Of a stretch of DNA of 64,000 bases, positions 24,319-35,672 are shown in pieces. The stretch is from Schistocerca nitens (taxonomy: Eukaryota > Arthropoda > Insecta > Orthoptera > Acrididae): NCBI RefSeq assembly GCF_023898315.1, contig NC_064622.1:358403234-358467233 (forward strand), written 5' to 3'. How positions within the stretch are numbered: position 1 is the stretch's first letter; the number at the start of each line of letters is the position of its first letter. The translations under genes were made by a program, and so were the position numbers. A model generated the notes under the pieces. It was not told the DNA's origin. It saw nothing but the letters and a program-made list of their open reading frames with translations, and searched no databases.

Positions 24319-25019
24319 AACATTTCAAATAACTCATCAGTGCCTGCATTAGGAGCTACTTCGTCTCGGTAAACTTTCCTTTTAATTAATTGTTCTGTAC
24401 TAATGGGTTGTTCTGTTTCACAGTAAAATGTAGTGACGTTATCTGTGCAAATATTAGACAAATTCATTGATTGTTGTGCCTAAAGCGGAAAGAGAAAATG
24501 CAGATAAATCACTTCCTCATACTCCTTTGTTAACCATCCTTGAAATTTAAGCCCAACTAGCATTTGATTTACTCGTAACCTGACTTCAGCATCACAAAAG
24601 TTTAACATTGCTTTATATTCACGTAGGAATTCCACACCCAAAATCACTTCTGTTGATAAAAGAGAGACTACTAAGAAATTTGCAGAAAACTCGTGTCCTT
24701 GACACCTGAAAACTAAAGAAGTTTGATTGCGTACGTCTACACTCTTTCCTTGAATGACTCCCTTTAATTTGGTCTTTAATAATGGCAAGGTTGGACAAAC
24801 AGATGCCTGTTCACACTTCTTAAACATTGTCTCGCTAATTACATTCACAGGGCTGCCAGAATCAAGTACAGCTGAAAGTAGAATATCTCCCACCGAGATT
24901 TTTGTAAATGGATGAGGATACATAATTTCGCTGTTATCATTTTCTTGTAATAATGTGTCTCTAATGTCCTCCAGTCCAACAAAGTTAACATAATTTGTGA
25001 GTCGGCTTTCCGCCGCTAC
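24319..25019 (-). pseudogene. Element B retropepsin and linker
   Basis: Protease of element B. The frame 24923-24480 begins MYPHPFTKISVGD and carries the active site AVLDSGSPVNVIS (Asp-Ser-Gly) and EVILGVEFL. It ends at a stop (24480), where a short frame (24467-24319) continues the linker towards the reverse transcriptase. The upstream stretch to 25019 holds the gag-pol junction (TNYVNFVGLEDIRDTLLQEN), which resembles NYVKMEGIKDILLQEH of element A. Confidence 0.85.
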
Positions 25020-27432
25020 AAACGGTTCGTTTGTAGTCCTTGTTGCTAGTCATTGTTGTGCCGGCTCGTATTGCCGGGAATTATTGCTTGGGTTGGGTGG
25101 TCTGATTTCTACATTGTCCCCACGCTCTAAATTGGAATTTCTGCGATCCTGCGAATTTTGATTTGTCCCCTCATCATAACTGTTTTGGTTCTCATAATTG
25201 TTATGACCATAATTATCACGTGGGCTCGATGCTCTGTATTCTGCATGAGCACCGCGTTCCGAATTGTAATTTGCGTGTCCGATCAATTTCGGTTGGCCCT
25301 AGCGCGACCATTCCTTCTAAAATAATTTTCATTTCCATAACGCCTTTGCTCTCGCGGTCCGCGATCTCTATTACTGTACTGAAAGTTCCTATGATTATAA
25401 AAATCATTTCTCTGGCGTCTATGATCTGTGTTATACGGTTGATGCCGAATATCGCGCCTATCTTCTTCCGCCCTGTACGCGTGAGGTTCGTCCGAGTTCC
25501 ATACGCGTTTACGGTCACGCCGCGGATTATTATTTTCCCAGTACTGATTACTATTATCTCTTTGTGTGTTTTCATAGTTGTCAAATTCTAATTCTTGCAA
25601 AAGAGCTTGGAATGCCTCCAAATCATCTTTGCACCTACCTGCCAAAATTATGTGGCGTAATCTGATCGGCAGTTTTGTCAAACAGATACGAATTAATTCC
25701 GACTGACTATACAGAATCGTTAAATATCTGTTTTCAAAATATTGCACTGGAGTTGAAAATTTCGACTGCTCATAACTTTGCATCATAATGATGAAATGTT
25801 TTACACGATCTTGTGTAGTCTCTGACCAGTAAGCAGATAAGAATGCGTGATAAAAATCACCATATGTGTGACATTCGCGTACTACTGAGCGCATTCTTGT
25901 TGCATGCTCTCCTTCGAGATAACTCCAAACGAATTCCAGTTTGTGGCCAATTGGCCATGTCGGTGGTAAAGAATAGCCAGATTGTTGTAACCACTCTCGA
26001 GGGTGGATTTCGTGACTAGCATTCCGAAAAATTTTAAATTTCCTAACTGTGAGAAAATGCTTATAGTCAAACTCGTCATTTTTCTTAGCGGAAGAGTTTT
26101 CTTTCACAGCATGACACACATTTCCTTCATTACGTCCCGTAAACATGTCATATCCACGAGAAAAGTGGTCGGCATTTCCATAATTAACGCGCTCACTGTC
26201 GTAACCAATTTGGTAATTATCGGATCTACCTGTGTCATTGCTGCGATCGATCTGTTCTTCGATGCTGGCAAGCCGTTCCTGTATTTTTTTTACATCACGT
26301 TTGTTTTGCTGATTAATTGTCATCTGCCCTTGTTTAAAGCGTTGCAGAGACTGAAATTCTTCGGCATCCGCGATCGGTACCGGCTGAGTGTCATCTGACC
26401 TCATATGTAACCCGCTACTCAATTCCGTCACTTTCATGGATAATTCATCTACCTGTTTAGCTATGACTCAACATTTTTCGCTAATTCCTCTACTTGCAGT
26501 TCTTGTTGTGACGTCTGTCGTTTCACTTCAACAATATCAACATTTTGTACGTGATCAAGTCGGGATACAAAATTATTAATATCTGATTTGAATTCTTCAC
26601 GTAGCTGACTTTTCAACTGACTGGTCATTTCTTCAAATTTACTATTTAAATTGTCATTCACCTCACCCTGAAACAATGTGAGATTCTCGTTAATTTCGGT
26701 CTGAAGCGATTTGAAATTCTTTGCATTATTGTCATTAAATTCAGTGAGTTTACTCTTAAACTCAGTGAGTTTACTCTCCTGTCTGTTATTAAATTCAGTG
26801 AGTTTACTCTCCTGTCTGTCATTAAATTCAGTGAGTTTACTCTCCTGTCTGTCATTAAATTCAGTGAGTTTACTCTTAAATTCAGTGCGTTTACTCTCCT
26901 GTCTGTCATTAAATTCAGTGAGTTTACTCAGTATAATAATTGTAAAACATCATTACTGGGGGGCAGGGAGTACAACGTTACTCTTCTCTGTTACAGCGGA
27001 AACAGTGCCTGCATTTCCACCAACAGAAGGAAAGGCAAAATTACTCCGCTCTATCGGAGTGGCAACCAGACCTGAATTTCCACCGAAACTGGGGAAAACA
27101 AAATTACTCTGCACTTTTGAGGCGGAAGCAACGCTGGAATTTCTCATAATGCGTTCTGTTTGCGTCACTGTATTGTCATGTCCTAAGTTGCGTGTAGCAC
27201 ACAGTTGTTCATCACGCATTGTTGGCAAATGATCGCCTACATTCCGATTCTCCGCAGTATTGTTCGAAAATTCCCGGATCTCAATATTCTCAAAAGAATT
27301 TTCTACTCTCTGTTCCGAATTTTCGGAAACTGCGTTTGAAATCGCTCCTACATTCATGTTTGCAACCGTATCTACGTTCGCGTTTGCAGTAGCATCTGCA
27401 TTATTTTCCATTTTCTTTTATGCTCGCGTCTT
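25020..27432 (-). pseudogene. Element B gag
   Basis: Structural polyprotein. A first ATG at 27432 meets a TAA six codons on; the long frame starts at ATG 27411 (MENNADATANANVD) and reads through a low-complexity N-terminus with FVFPSFGGN / FAFPSVGGN repeats to in-frame TAA-TGA stops near 26950. A coiled-coil of 11-residue repeats follows (26700-26940), then a further coil to 26461. A one-base shift there moves to the frame 26437-25283, which holds the capsid-like core (WLQQSGYSLPPTW, LTKLPIRLRHIILAGRCKDD). The C-terminus is rich in Arg, Asn and Tyr without a CCHC knuckle, and switches frame again at 25286-25050. Confidence 0.85.
26720..26940 (-). repeat. 33-bp repeats encoding an 11-residue coil
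   Basis: The plus strand repeats aattcagtgagtttactctc with cctgtctgtcatt about seven times, some copies shortened. On the minus strand in the gag frame each 33 bp encodes an ESKLTEFNDRQ unit (some copies the short KSKLTEF form), an amphipathic helical repeat. Confidence 0.85.
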
Positions 27433-27685
27433 CATTGTCGCAATACGAAAGAAAACATGTCACTAAAATACACCGCTATCTGAAAAATTCCACTGTTCAA
27501 TTAACTATTACACAATGCACCAACAAATTCAAAGACAAAACTGCTGAAATATAATTTTGTGTTAATACAAAGCAGTGCGCAAGCGATCAAAATGCTGTGC
27601 CTCCACTAATGATTACTGTTGCGTAAGCTTGCAGTTGGCAGTAGAAAGACAAAGCATATCTAATTACGACTCATCAAAAAAAAAA

Positions 27686-27708
27686 CGTATCCTGCAGGCA
27701 TGTCGACA
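27686..27708 (-). promoter_or_regulatory. Element B degraded primer-binding site
   Basis: Just inside the 5' LTR the minus strand reads tgtcgacatgcctgcaggat, which aligns with the tggcgacactgccaggatac site of element A at most positions. The initial TGG has become TGT and small insertions are present. Confidence 0.5.
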
Positions 27709-28635
27709 GGTCAAAGTCGCTAGCTCTATCTTCTTATCTTGTGTTTTCTACTGAAAATCTCGTGCTTGTACTCTTGTCAACTATTACAGAGATCGCCAAA
27801 AGTTTATTCTTCTTTTTATTGGTCCTGTGCGCAACAAATAACTTACTTGGTCTTTCTGCTGCCACTGCTTGATCTGCTGCATTCCATTATTTAACAAAAA
27901 CAGAAAAAAAACTTTTATTCATGCTGAGTGCAATGCATGTTCTGTATGGCGGCTCCTGCTGTTGCTGCGGCTGCTGCTGCTTACTACAACTACATATAAT
28001 TCAAGAGAAAGGGTTTGGTCAAATTTAAACTCGATAAATGATAACCTAAACAAAAAACTATATTCTGAAAGCGATTCTTTCTCATTCAATTAACAAACCG
28101 CTAGAAGCTATTTGAACAATCGCATCGTTTGTAAATCTGCCTCCAGTGACGTTAAAGCAATATTACAAATTAATCAAACTCTTGTGACAGACTGAAATAC
28201 TTCTCAATTGAATACATGGTGAAACTATTCCCTGACAATTACAAAAGAAATCAATGACAAAAATCAATACTTAATCTAACAATGGTTTCCCCTTAAGAAT
28301 TCAATTCCTATCATTATCAAAATTACCGTCTGCTGCAACGCGCATACACAAACCCTTTTCTTTAAATCAATAAGCGTGCTGCAAATTATAAAAAATATCA
28401 ACTAAATACCAAATCCTGTGTCGCTGCTGGCCGACACTGCAGTACGGCAGCTCGGCGACGACCCCTCGCCCCACACATGTGCGCACCACAACAAGCGGGC
28501 TCCTACACTGGCTTCCAAACTGCCACTAGTTAATCCGTGCGCTGCGAGACGCGACAACAATATCTTAGATTCCAGAGCTTGTGTATGCGTGCTGTAGCCA
28601 ACCTTTACATCCTAAGAGAGTATTGCCAACTCTCA
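27709..28635 (-). repeat. Element B 5' LTR
   Basis: On the minus strand it begins TGAGAGTTGGCAATACTC; the gag-proximal edge near 27709 is degraded. It matches 17064-17985 along its length. In the three 60-bp blocks I compared, two differences per block were typical. Confidence 0.9.
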
Positions 28636-28639
28636 CTTT

Positions 28640-29390
28640 GAACATAATTCCCTTCACTTCTCAACCCAAAATAGTCGCATGTGGAATAAGGGCTAACTTC
28701 TGCGATATTTTATTCTTTTCAGGTTTAATAGATGGCCAGGCAGCAGATGCATCTCGAAACTTTTGTATTATGTATGGGGAGAGTGCATGGTGCCAAAATT
28801 AGTCAGAAAAGTATTTTCTCCATTAGCTGTCGTGTGGTAGTTGCATTTTATTCATTTTCAAACCTTGTTTGACGGCTTTAACTCAGAACAAGTTTTCTAC
28901 ATGCACGTAATCAATGAACTGCATATGCATTGTCAGACTGTTATAGATAACATCAGAGAATTCGATATATCGTTGATGATTAATTTCTCTCTCATGTTTA
29001 CTATTGTTTTAACAACACTAAAAGAAATCTTACGAAAATTGTGCACTGTGTTATAAGAAATGAAATAAAGCTACCCATGATAAGCTTAAGATGAAAGTCT
29101 GTTTTAATAAAACTGAGTATCTATACAAAAGTGTGCCTCCATCGGCACGAATTAGTAAAATACTACTCACTTAGATTTCGATTGGGTCTGTGTTTAATTG
29201 GTATGCTGTGTCATACTCAAGAGGTATGCAAATGAGGCATTTCATAAATAAAGTTATGTATTCCTAGAAATCCAAAATTTGCTTGCCAGCAGCGGAAAGA
29301 TGTGTTACCTGTTGTGCAGCATTGTAAGATTTTCACCATTGCACTATGAGCTGAAAGTATTTTCTTGCTATCTCCTTATTGATGTTTGAT
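28640..29390. other. Intergenic DNA
   Basis: AT-rich sequence with only short open frames (28581-28802, 28841-29056). No gene, repeat family or motif recognised. Confidence 0.5.
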
Positions 29391-29906
29391 CTGACTGCTT
29401 GTAGCTTTTTCACAGAAGGGATAGAAACATTACAGTTAGCAAGACTGAACCGCGAACCATGACCGACTATTTTTCATAGGTCAGCACACTACCACAGAGC
29501 TAGCGAACAGGTATGCGTTTTGTCTTCCTCGTACAAGGCCAATAGTGGCTAGAACTCGTAAACCGCTACTTAAAGGACGAGATTAGTTGTGATTTCCATG
29601 TACAACGACTTTCCTGGGCTGAAAACCGTAAATTTACAATCTTTTGTTACACCTCAAGCAATAATAACTCAGATTATTCAATGGAAATGACAGGAAACAT
29701 CAAGTGAACTTTGAGACTTTAAATCCGTGCACACCAGGAAGTAATTCGTCGATCACAGAGTTGCCAAACATACCATGCCTTGAAGCCAAATCTCATTTAC
29801 AATACCAGCAGGAAGAAGACGAACCGATGTGTTCCTACAGCGGGCTGGGAAGTGACCATAGCTGGCATCTCAAACACGCGGGTGCCATGGACTGGAATAC
29901 GTAATG

Positions 29907-30115
29907 TCCGCAGCTCGTGGTCGTGCGGTAGCGTTCTCGCTTCCTGCGCCCGGGTTCCCGGGTTCGATTCCCGGTGGGGTCAGGGATTTTCTCTGCCTCG
30001 TGATGACTGGGTGTTGTGTGCTGTCCTTAGGTTAGTTAGGTTTAAGTAGTTCTAAGTTCTAGGGGACTGATGACCATAGATGTTAAGTCCCATAATGCTC
30101 AGAGCCATTTGAACC
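29907..30115 (+). mobile_element. SINE, second tRNA-head type, copy 1
   Basis: The tRNA-like head carries a cgtggtcgtgcggtagcgtt A-box and gggttcgattcccgg B-box and is followed by ggggtcagggattttctctg, then the common SINE body (ccttaggttagttaggttta) and the end agagccatttgaacc. An 11-bp duplication AATACGTAATG flanks it (29896-29906 and 30116-30126). Confidence 0.93.
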
Positions 30116-30294
30116 AATACGTAATGCGTCTGATTCGCATTTCTGTAACTATGTTTAGGGACTGGAGCGTGGTTACTAATAATACTCGGAACTGACTGCA
30201 AACTAAGGATCATAAATCAGTAACTCTCATAGTTGTTTTTATATTTCTTCTGTAAGTCTACTCAAAACTAAGAAACTCATTCACGGACATTTTC

Positions 30295-31265
30295 GTGCCT
30301 GACTGGTAGTCGAGCACAACAAACATACAAAAATAAAAAACTGAATCATGGTATGTAAAGAAATCTTTCATTAAAATGACATGTTCCACATCATTACGAA
30401 ATGTCGTATTCATTATCTATGGAACAAGTATTAACCCGATCTAATCTAATCATGCCCGCATCTCGTGGTCGTGCGGTAGCGTTCTCGCTTCCCACGCCCG
30501 GGTTCCCGGGTTCGATTCCCGGCGGGGTCAGGGATTTTCTCTGCCTCGTGATGGCTGGGTGTTGTGTGCTGTCCTTAGGTTAGTTAGGTTTAAGTAGTTC
30601 TAAGTTCTAGGGGACTTATGACCACAGCAGTTGAGTCCCATAGTGCTCAGAGCCAGAGCCTAATCTAATCATACTGCTGACTAGCCATGAAGAGTCATAA
30701 ATTACCGAAATTTTCGCCAATATCAGCAACCAAATCTAAACTTGGAAATAAAAGACGACTCCTATCAAGACTCTTTCGTCCTTGTTAACTAACCACGACA
30801 GATGTCTGATATACCTCCATTCAGAAGTAACGAAGTGTGCATGCATTTAAAGATGAAGCGCACGATGTGAAGTTCTGTGACGGAGATATGAACCCAACAC
30901 GTAATCAGATTGTTAACTAAGTAAAATCAAATGTTACATATCGATTTTTGTTACCAGCTGCTAGGTGTCTGAATCTAAAATAAGGATACAAATTGTTTTG
31001 CCTGAGCGACAATCGAACCGCACACCTACCGTCCTTCTTTATCATCCACGAATATAGCTTAAGTATCAATTGCTTACTCACCAACAGTAAGATGTGTGCG
31101 TGTTTGATCAGAAATAACGACACCTATTGCGATTGTTGGCAACACATGAACAGACATTAAAAATGCACGTTAATTTTCCCTAGGAGGCCGGTGTGCACGT
31201 GATAGGGCTTGAAATGAAATTATGAATATTTTTGTACTGGATCAGGATTCAGACCCACATACTTA
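30295..31265. repeat. Degenerate ~135-bp repeat units, second block
   Basis: Relatives of the units at 15290-16030. Tract-like motifs gactggtagtcgagc (30301), tatgaacccaacac (30888), caatcgaaccgcacacctac (31011) and aggattcagacccacat (31246) alternate with taccagctgctaggtgtctg (30952) and caccaacagtaagatgtgtg (31079). The second-type SINE 30454-30659 is inserted in it. Confidence 0.45.
30454..30659 (+). mobile_element. SINE, second tRNA-head type, copy 2
   Basis: Same family as 29907-30115, with the same head and body; the terminal 'atttgaacc' is missing. It is flanked by the 13-bp duplication CTAATCTAATCAT (30441-30453 and 30660-30672). Confidence 0.93.
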
Positions 31266-32569
31266 CCCTTGGAGGAGACCTAGAGAAGATTTCAATCTTA
31301 GGAAAAGGAACGAAATGATTGAACTATACTGTTCCGAGAGATTCGGATCCTCAAAAGAGGAGATACGAATTCGAATCACAGTCCAGCACCAAATTTTTCA
31401 ACGTCTCTAGTTCACTCAAGTATAAGTAAAAAAAGAGCTCTGTTCCTTTAAATGGCTATCGGTTCATCAAATAAAATAAAATTTTCTAATGTAAGTAACT
31501 TTACTGACGACAGTATTTCTGTTGACCATGACTTCCGCCTATGTCATTTCCCAACGTAAACTGACTCTGTCCAGTTGGTAATGAAGGAACGTGATTTTTA
31601 ATGCGGATTCTGGATTATAACGTCTTTCTCTTGAGGTTACCATATTTAAAGTAAACGTGTTTGTGCCTCTTAAAAGTAAATGCCTGAACCCAAGCATTGC
31701 ACCTGTGATAGTTCGTTCCTCCAGACCATTGTGGCCACATTTCCCAGCCCCAGGAGTGTGCTGTAACGGATGATGTGCTTAGCTTACAAAATTAGTCACG
31801 GTGGTAAAAATGTGAGTCTATTAAATGGTTAAGTAGAAGCAAGCTACTGACGCGGAGATTATGCTATTCTCATGTCAGCATGATGTAAAGACTCTTCTAG
31901 ATATCATAGCCTCGATGTGAAGCCATTTTGCAACTTTCAGTAATTCACCAAATTTCTTAGTTCGAGAAAATCCACTGTGAAGTGTGAAGTTACCGAATAA
32001 TTCGATTATTGCCGTCTTTATTACTATCATTTTCTTCATACCGCTGCTGGAATACATGTGCTTGAAGATCATTTAACGCCTTTTGGTTATTATACAAGTA
32101 GTTGCCCAAGAGCAGGTTCTTTCCCTGTCTACGGAATCCTTTTCATGTTAGTATCAAACATCAGCCATCACTCGTAGATTACATTAAAATAAAGTAACTG
32201 ATGAAGACGTTACTTGATAACAAAAACGTGCTGCCTTTCTTCATTTACTTGCACCTAGAAATGGCTGTCGAATAATGCCAAACCAAAAGCCAAGGGATCT
32301 TACTGCTTCCGATATACGTCGCTGTCAGTTCTTCCACATGATTTGGTCGGCGTGACCTGTTTCAAGTTGTATATGACAAAGAATGTTTTAGAAAATCAAT
32401 TGTTTTCCTTTGCAATACACACAAAGATTTTCATTCTAAGCTATCCAAGTTCAAAATATTCGCAATATTATTTCAAATTTAATATTCGCTTCTATAATGT
32501 AGGAAAGTATTTCACAGTTGCAAAACCCGCATCCGACTCATTGACCTTACCCTAAGTCGCTGACCATGC
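31266..32569. other. Intergenic DNA
   Basis: Only short open frames without recognisable motifs on either strand. No repeat family identified. Confidence 0.5.
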
Positions 32570-34886
32570 ATTCTAGCTCAGAGTGACACCAGTTTAAGTA
32601 ACCCTATGTAGCGAAGACTGTTTGCCAGTGCTCTTTCCCACTGTAAAATACGCAATTCACTCATTGGGCTCCATAAGTACGCTGTAACAGTAATTTCTGT
32701 GTGTGTGCAATGCATACGGATTGTAGAATTTAGTAGTGCTCTCTCTTCCACTTCTGTATACAATATGCCTGAACTAAACGGGCCCTTTGTCATTACAGGC
32801 CCTGGTCAGTGCAACATCATACTGACAACAGTAATGTGCTTATACTGACAATCTCACTGTCCGTTTTACCTGATTTTGTAATCATTAAAATAAAACAAGA
32901 TGATCTTCCAGTGGGAGACATTTCGTCCCCCTTTTCCTTCTGTGAAATTTGTCAGTGAGCTTTTTGTCTTCCAACCAGCAAAATGCGGCCGGTAATCAAT
33001 TTACAAACCACGATTTAGTGCCGTTAATATGATTTCTTTAAACATTGTCATAGCTGAAGGAATTTAGTTTCTTCTTAAATCGTCTTCTGCAGCAACGTTC
33101 ACAGATATCTTAAACAGGAAAAGCTCTTCATCCAGGTACGAAGGTTGTAAACAAACTTCATACAGTTTGTTTCAGGTTGATCTTTTCGTCTGGTAACACT
33201 GCCTCAGTATATTGTCTAAGAGGTATCACAAGTAGTGTTCCTGTAGCTGTGGGAATCATTGGTTGAAAACGAGTTTAACACCTATGGGTACAGTACTGCT
33301 AAATATTCAAAATGATTATCAACCTAAGTTTGAGTTCATCCACAAACTGAGGCGTATTTATAATACTGAAGCTAAACTGTGTATTCTTATCATCCTTGAG
33401 TGGGCATTGGAAGGCGTTTACACACATGTATACAATACCTTGAGTACTTCGAATGCTATAGTTAACGTTGTTCTCATAAACTATTTTTTTTAATTCTTTT
33501 GCGTCTTTAGTGTGCAATGTGTGTTGTAGATACAGTCTTATACAAAAAAAAATTGCCCGCCGAGTCGAACACATAAGGTGGACAATACAGTCACACTCCC
33601 CTCAGAATTCTATGTCCGGCAATATGCTCGATCTGGCAATATGGTAGACTGAGGCACTTCCCGGAGGAAGTCTTGACTGAAGTCTGAGTACATCACTGTT
33701 GACTATGACCGTAGTCCTGAGGTAAAACGCGAGACTAGCTAATACAACATCTGGCAACCAAAAGCACACGTCGACAAAACTTTTATCACCCCTTTCCTCT
33801 CGGTGCTGAAACTGTGAGTGTAATTCAAGCGAATCTATAATATATTTCGCTTTCTGTCACATTGGTAACAACAGTTTGGTTCAACAATATTTTAGCGAGG
33901 GATTTCTTGGCCGACCATCTGCCTGTGAACACCGCATGCGTCTGAGTCCTCTGGGACCCGTATGCTACCTACCAGCGGGGACTGAGGCACTGCAGTGCCT
34001 CGCCTTCTCCTGACAACGTATGATCCACTCCTCACTCTCGATGGTGTAAAATGCTTTAATGTTGTTGACTGTTCCACACTCGATACTTACGGAGGCACAA
34101 AACCGTTTTTATTTTATGAGTATTTTATTACCTAGTGTGCAATACATCAATGTGGCACAGTATTAATTTCATTGTTTCTGATCCAGTGCACTTTAATTAA
34201 AGTGTCACATCCTGTTCTTTTTCCTTTCACAGGAGATTATTCAAATAATTTATTTTTGTCATGGATTCATATGTGTTAGTCAAGGCACAGAGAGGAAATG
34301 CAATGTAATGTATTTCGTTTCTTTCTTTGATTCCCCATGGTAAATGGATGCGAAACATTGTGTCAATACCTTTCAGAACCTGCCTCATAGCTACTGAGGC
34401 AAGCTGCTGGTTTTGAGGTCCATGCATTAATTAATGGAGAAGTGACCGCTGTTCAAAAGTGATATTTAAAATATTCAATTGGATTTAAGGCGAAAAGCTT
34501 ACTGACAAGTTTCACAGAAGGAAAAGGGGGACGAAATGCCTCCCACTGGAAAGGTATGTTGTTTTATTTAAATGATTACAAAATCAGGTAAAACTAACAG
34601 TGAGGTTGTCAGTACAAGCACATTACTGTTGTCAGTATGATGTTACACTGCCCAGGGCTTGTAATGACAGATGGCCCATATAGGTCAGGCATATTGTATA
34701 CAGAAGTGGAAGAGAGAGCACTACTAAATTCTGCAATACGTATGCATTGCGTACACACAGAAATTACTGTTACAGTGTACTTATGGAGCCCAATGAGTGC
34801 ATTGCGTATTTTCCAGTGAGAAAGAGCACTGGCAAACAGTCTTCGCTACATTTGGTTACTTAAGCTGGTGCCACTCTGAGCTAGAA
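32570..34886. mobile_element. 2.3-kb unit with ~400-bp inverted repeats
   Basis: Bases 32570-32970 and 34487-34886 are imperfect inverted copies of each other, starting ATTCTAGCTCAGAGTG at the left and ending with its complement at the right. They enclose 1.5 kb with no recognisable protein. The inverted copies both contain an open frame (SGILYTEVEERALLN-type) that is probably just a consequence of nucleotide identity. No target duplication is visible at the edges. It could be a non-autonomous long-terminal-repeat DNA transposon or an inverted duplication; the transcript would fold into a long hairpin. Confidence 0.7.
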
Positions 34887-34959
34887 TTTATTAAGGCCCT
34901 ACGTCCACACCAGGCTTCAAACTTCACATTTTTGCCACACTAGGTCGATGGTCGCCTCC

Positions 34960-35426
34960 ACAAACGCCGTCATCGAGATGAATGACGGTTCGGAGCTGGC
35001 AGCGTGGCACTGACTCAGGCTGGTTGGAGCGGTATTACGCTATGAGAGATATTTTCCAGCGCTTGCATGAGATCTGTGTTAGTAATCGAAGACCCCCTGA
35101 CAGCTGCGAATCACCCGTATCCCTCATGGTTGGCGTTTTCTCCGACGGCGATGTCATCTTCCAGCAGTATAATTGTCTGTGTCTCGGAGCCAGAACTGTG
35201 CTTCAGTGGTTTCAGGAACATTATAGTGAACTCAAGTTGATGTCTCGGTGATCAAATTGGCCTGAGGTAAATCCTATGGAGCCCATATTGGCGGCTCTTA
35301 TTTACGTGATTTGCATAACCTATCCGTAGACGTATAATGCCACATACCTCCACAAATCTGGCATCCAACTGTCGCATTCCTTACACACAGGATCAGTAAT
35401 GTATTTCGTTCCAAAGATGGAGAAAC
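34960..35426 (+). pseudogene. Tc1-like transposase C-terminal remnant
   Basis: The frame 34982-35251 ends with DVIFQQYNCLCLGARTVLQW and HYSELKLMSR, followed after a stop by NWPEVNPMEP. This aligns with the Tc1 pattern of a QQDN catalytic block, an EEHSSE-like helix and a W..SPDLNPIEH block; the Asp of the block is replaced (QQYN) and the Glu region is eroded. Another Tc1 element is inserted next to it at 35429. Confidence 0.5.
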
Positions 35427-35672
35427 TACACTCCTGGAAATGGAAAAAAGAACACATTGACACCGGTGTGTCAGACCCACCATACTTGCTCCGGACACTG
35501 CGAGAGGGCTGTACAAGCAATGATCACACGCACGGCACAGCGGACACACCAGGAACCGCGGTGTTGGCCGTCGAATGGCGCTAGCTGCGCAGCATTTGTG
35601 CACCGCCGCCGTCAGTGTCAGCCAGTTTGCCGTGGCATACGGAGCTCCATCGCAGTCTTTAACACTGGTAGC

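Larger units (their letters stand above)
17064..28635 (-). mobile_element. Ty3/gypsy LTR retrotransposon, element B
   Basis: A complete 11.6-kb LTR retrotransposon on the minus strand, flanked by the 4-bp duplication CTTT (17060-17063 and 28636-28639). Reading the minus strand: 5' LTR (28635-27709), degraded primer site, gag (27432-25020), protease, reverse transcriptase, RNase H, integrase (ending 21137), ~3.1 kb of noncoding DNA, a polypurine tract and the 3' LTR. Its gag and pol proteins are clearly related to element A, yet the LTRs are unrelated by eye, so it is a sister family rather than a second copy. The LTRs differ at about two bases per 60 in the blocks I compared, so it is younger than A. 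A 530-bp LINE is inserted in pol. Few stops and frameshifts remain, but it is not functional. Confidence 0.93.

Noticed and set aside
32578..34819. Similar short proteins in the inverted arms as a real duplicated gene
   Set aside because: The frames coincide with the inverted repeat itself; nucleotide identity explains the similarity, and the right-hand copy has a stop.
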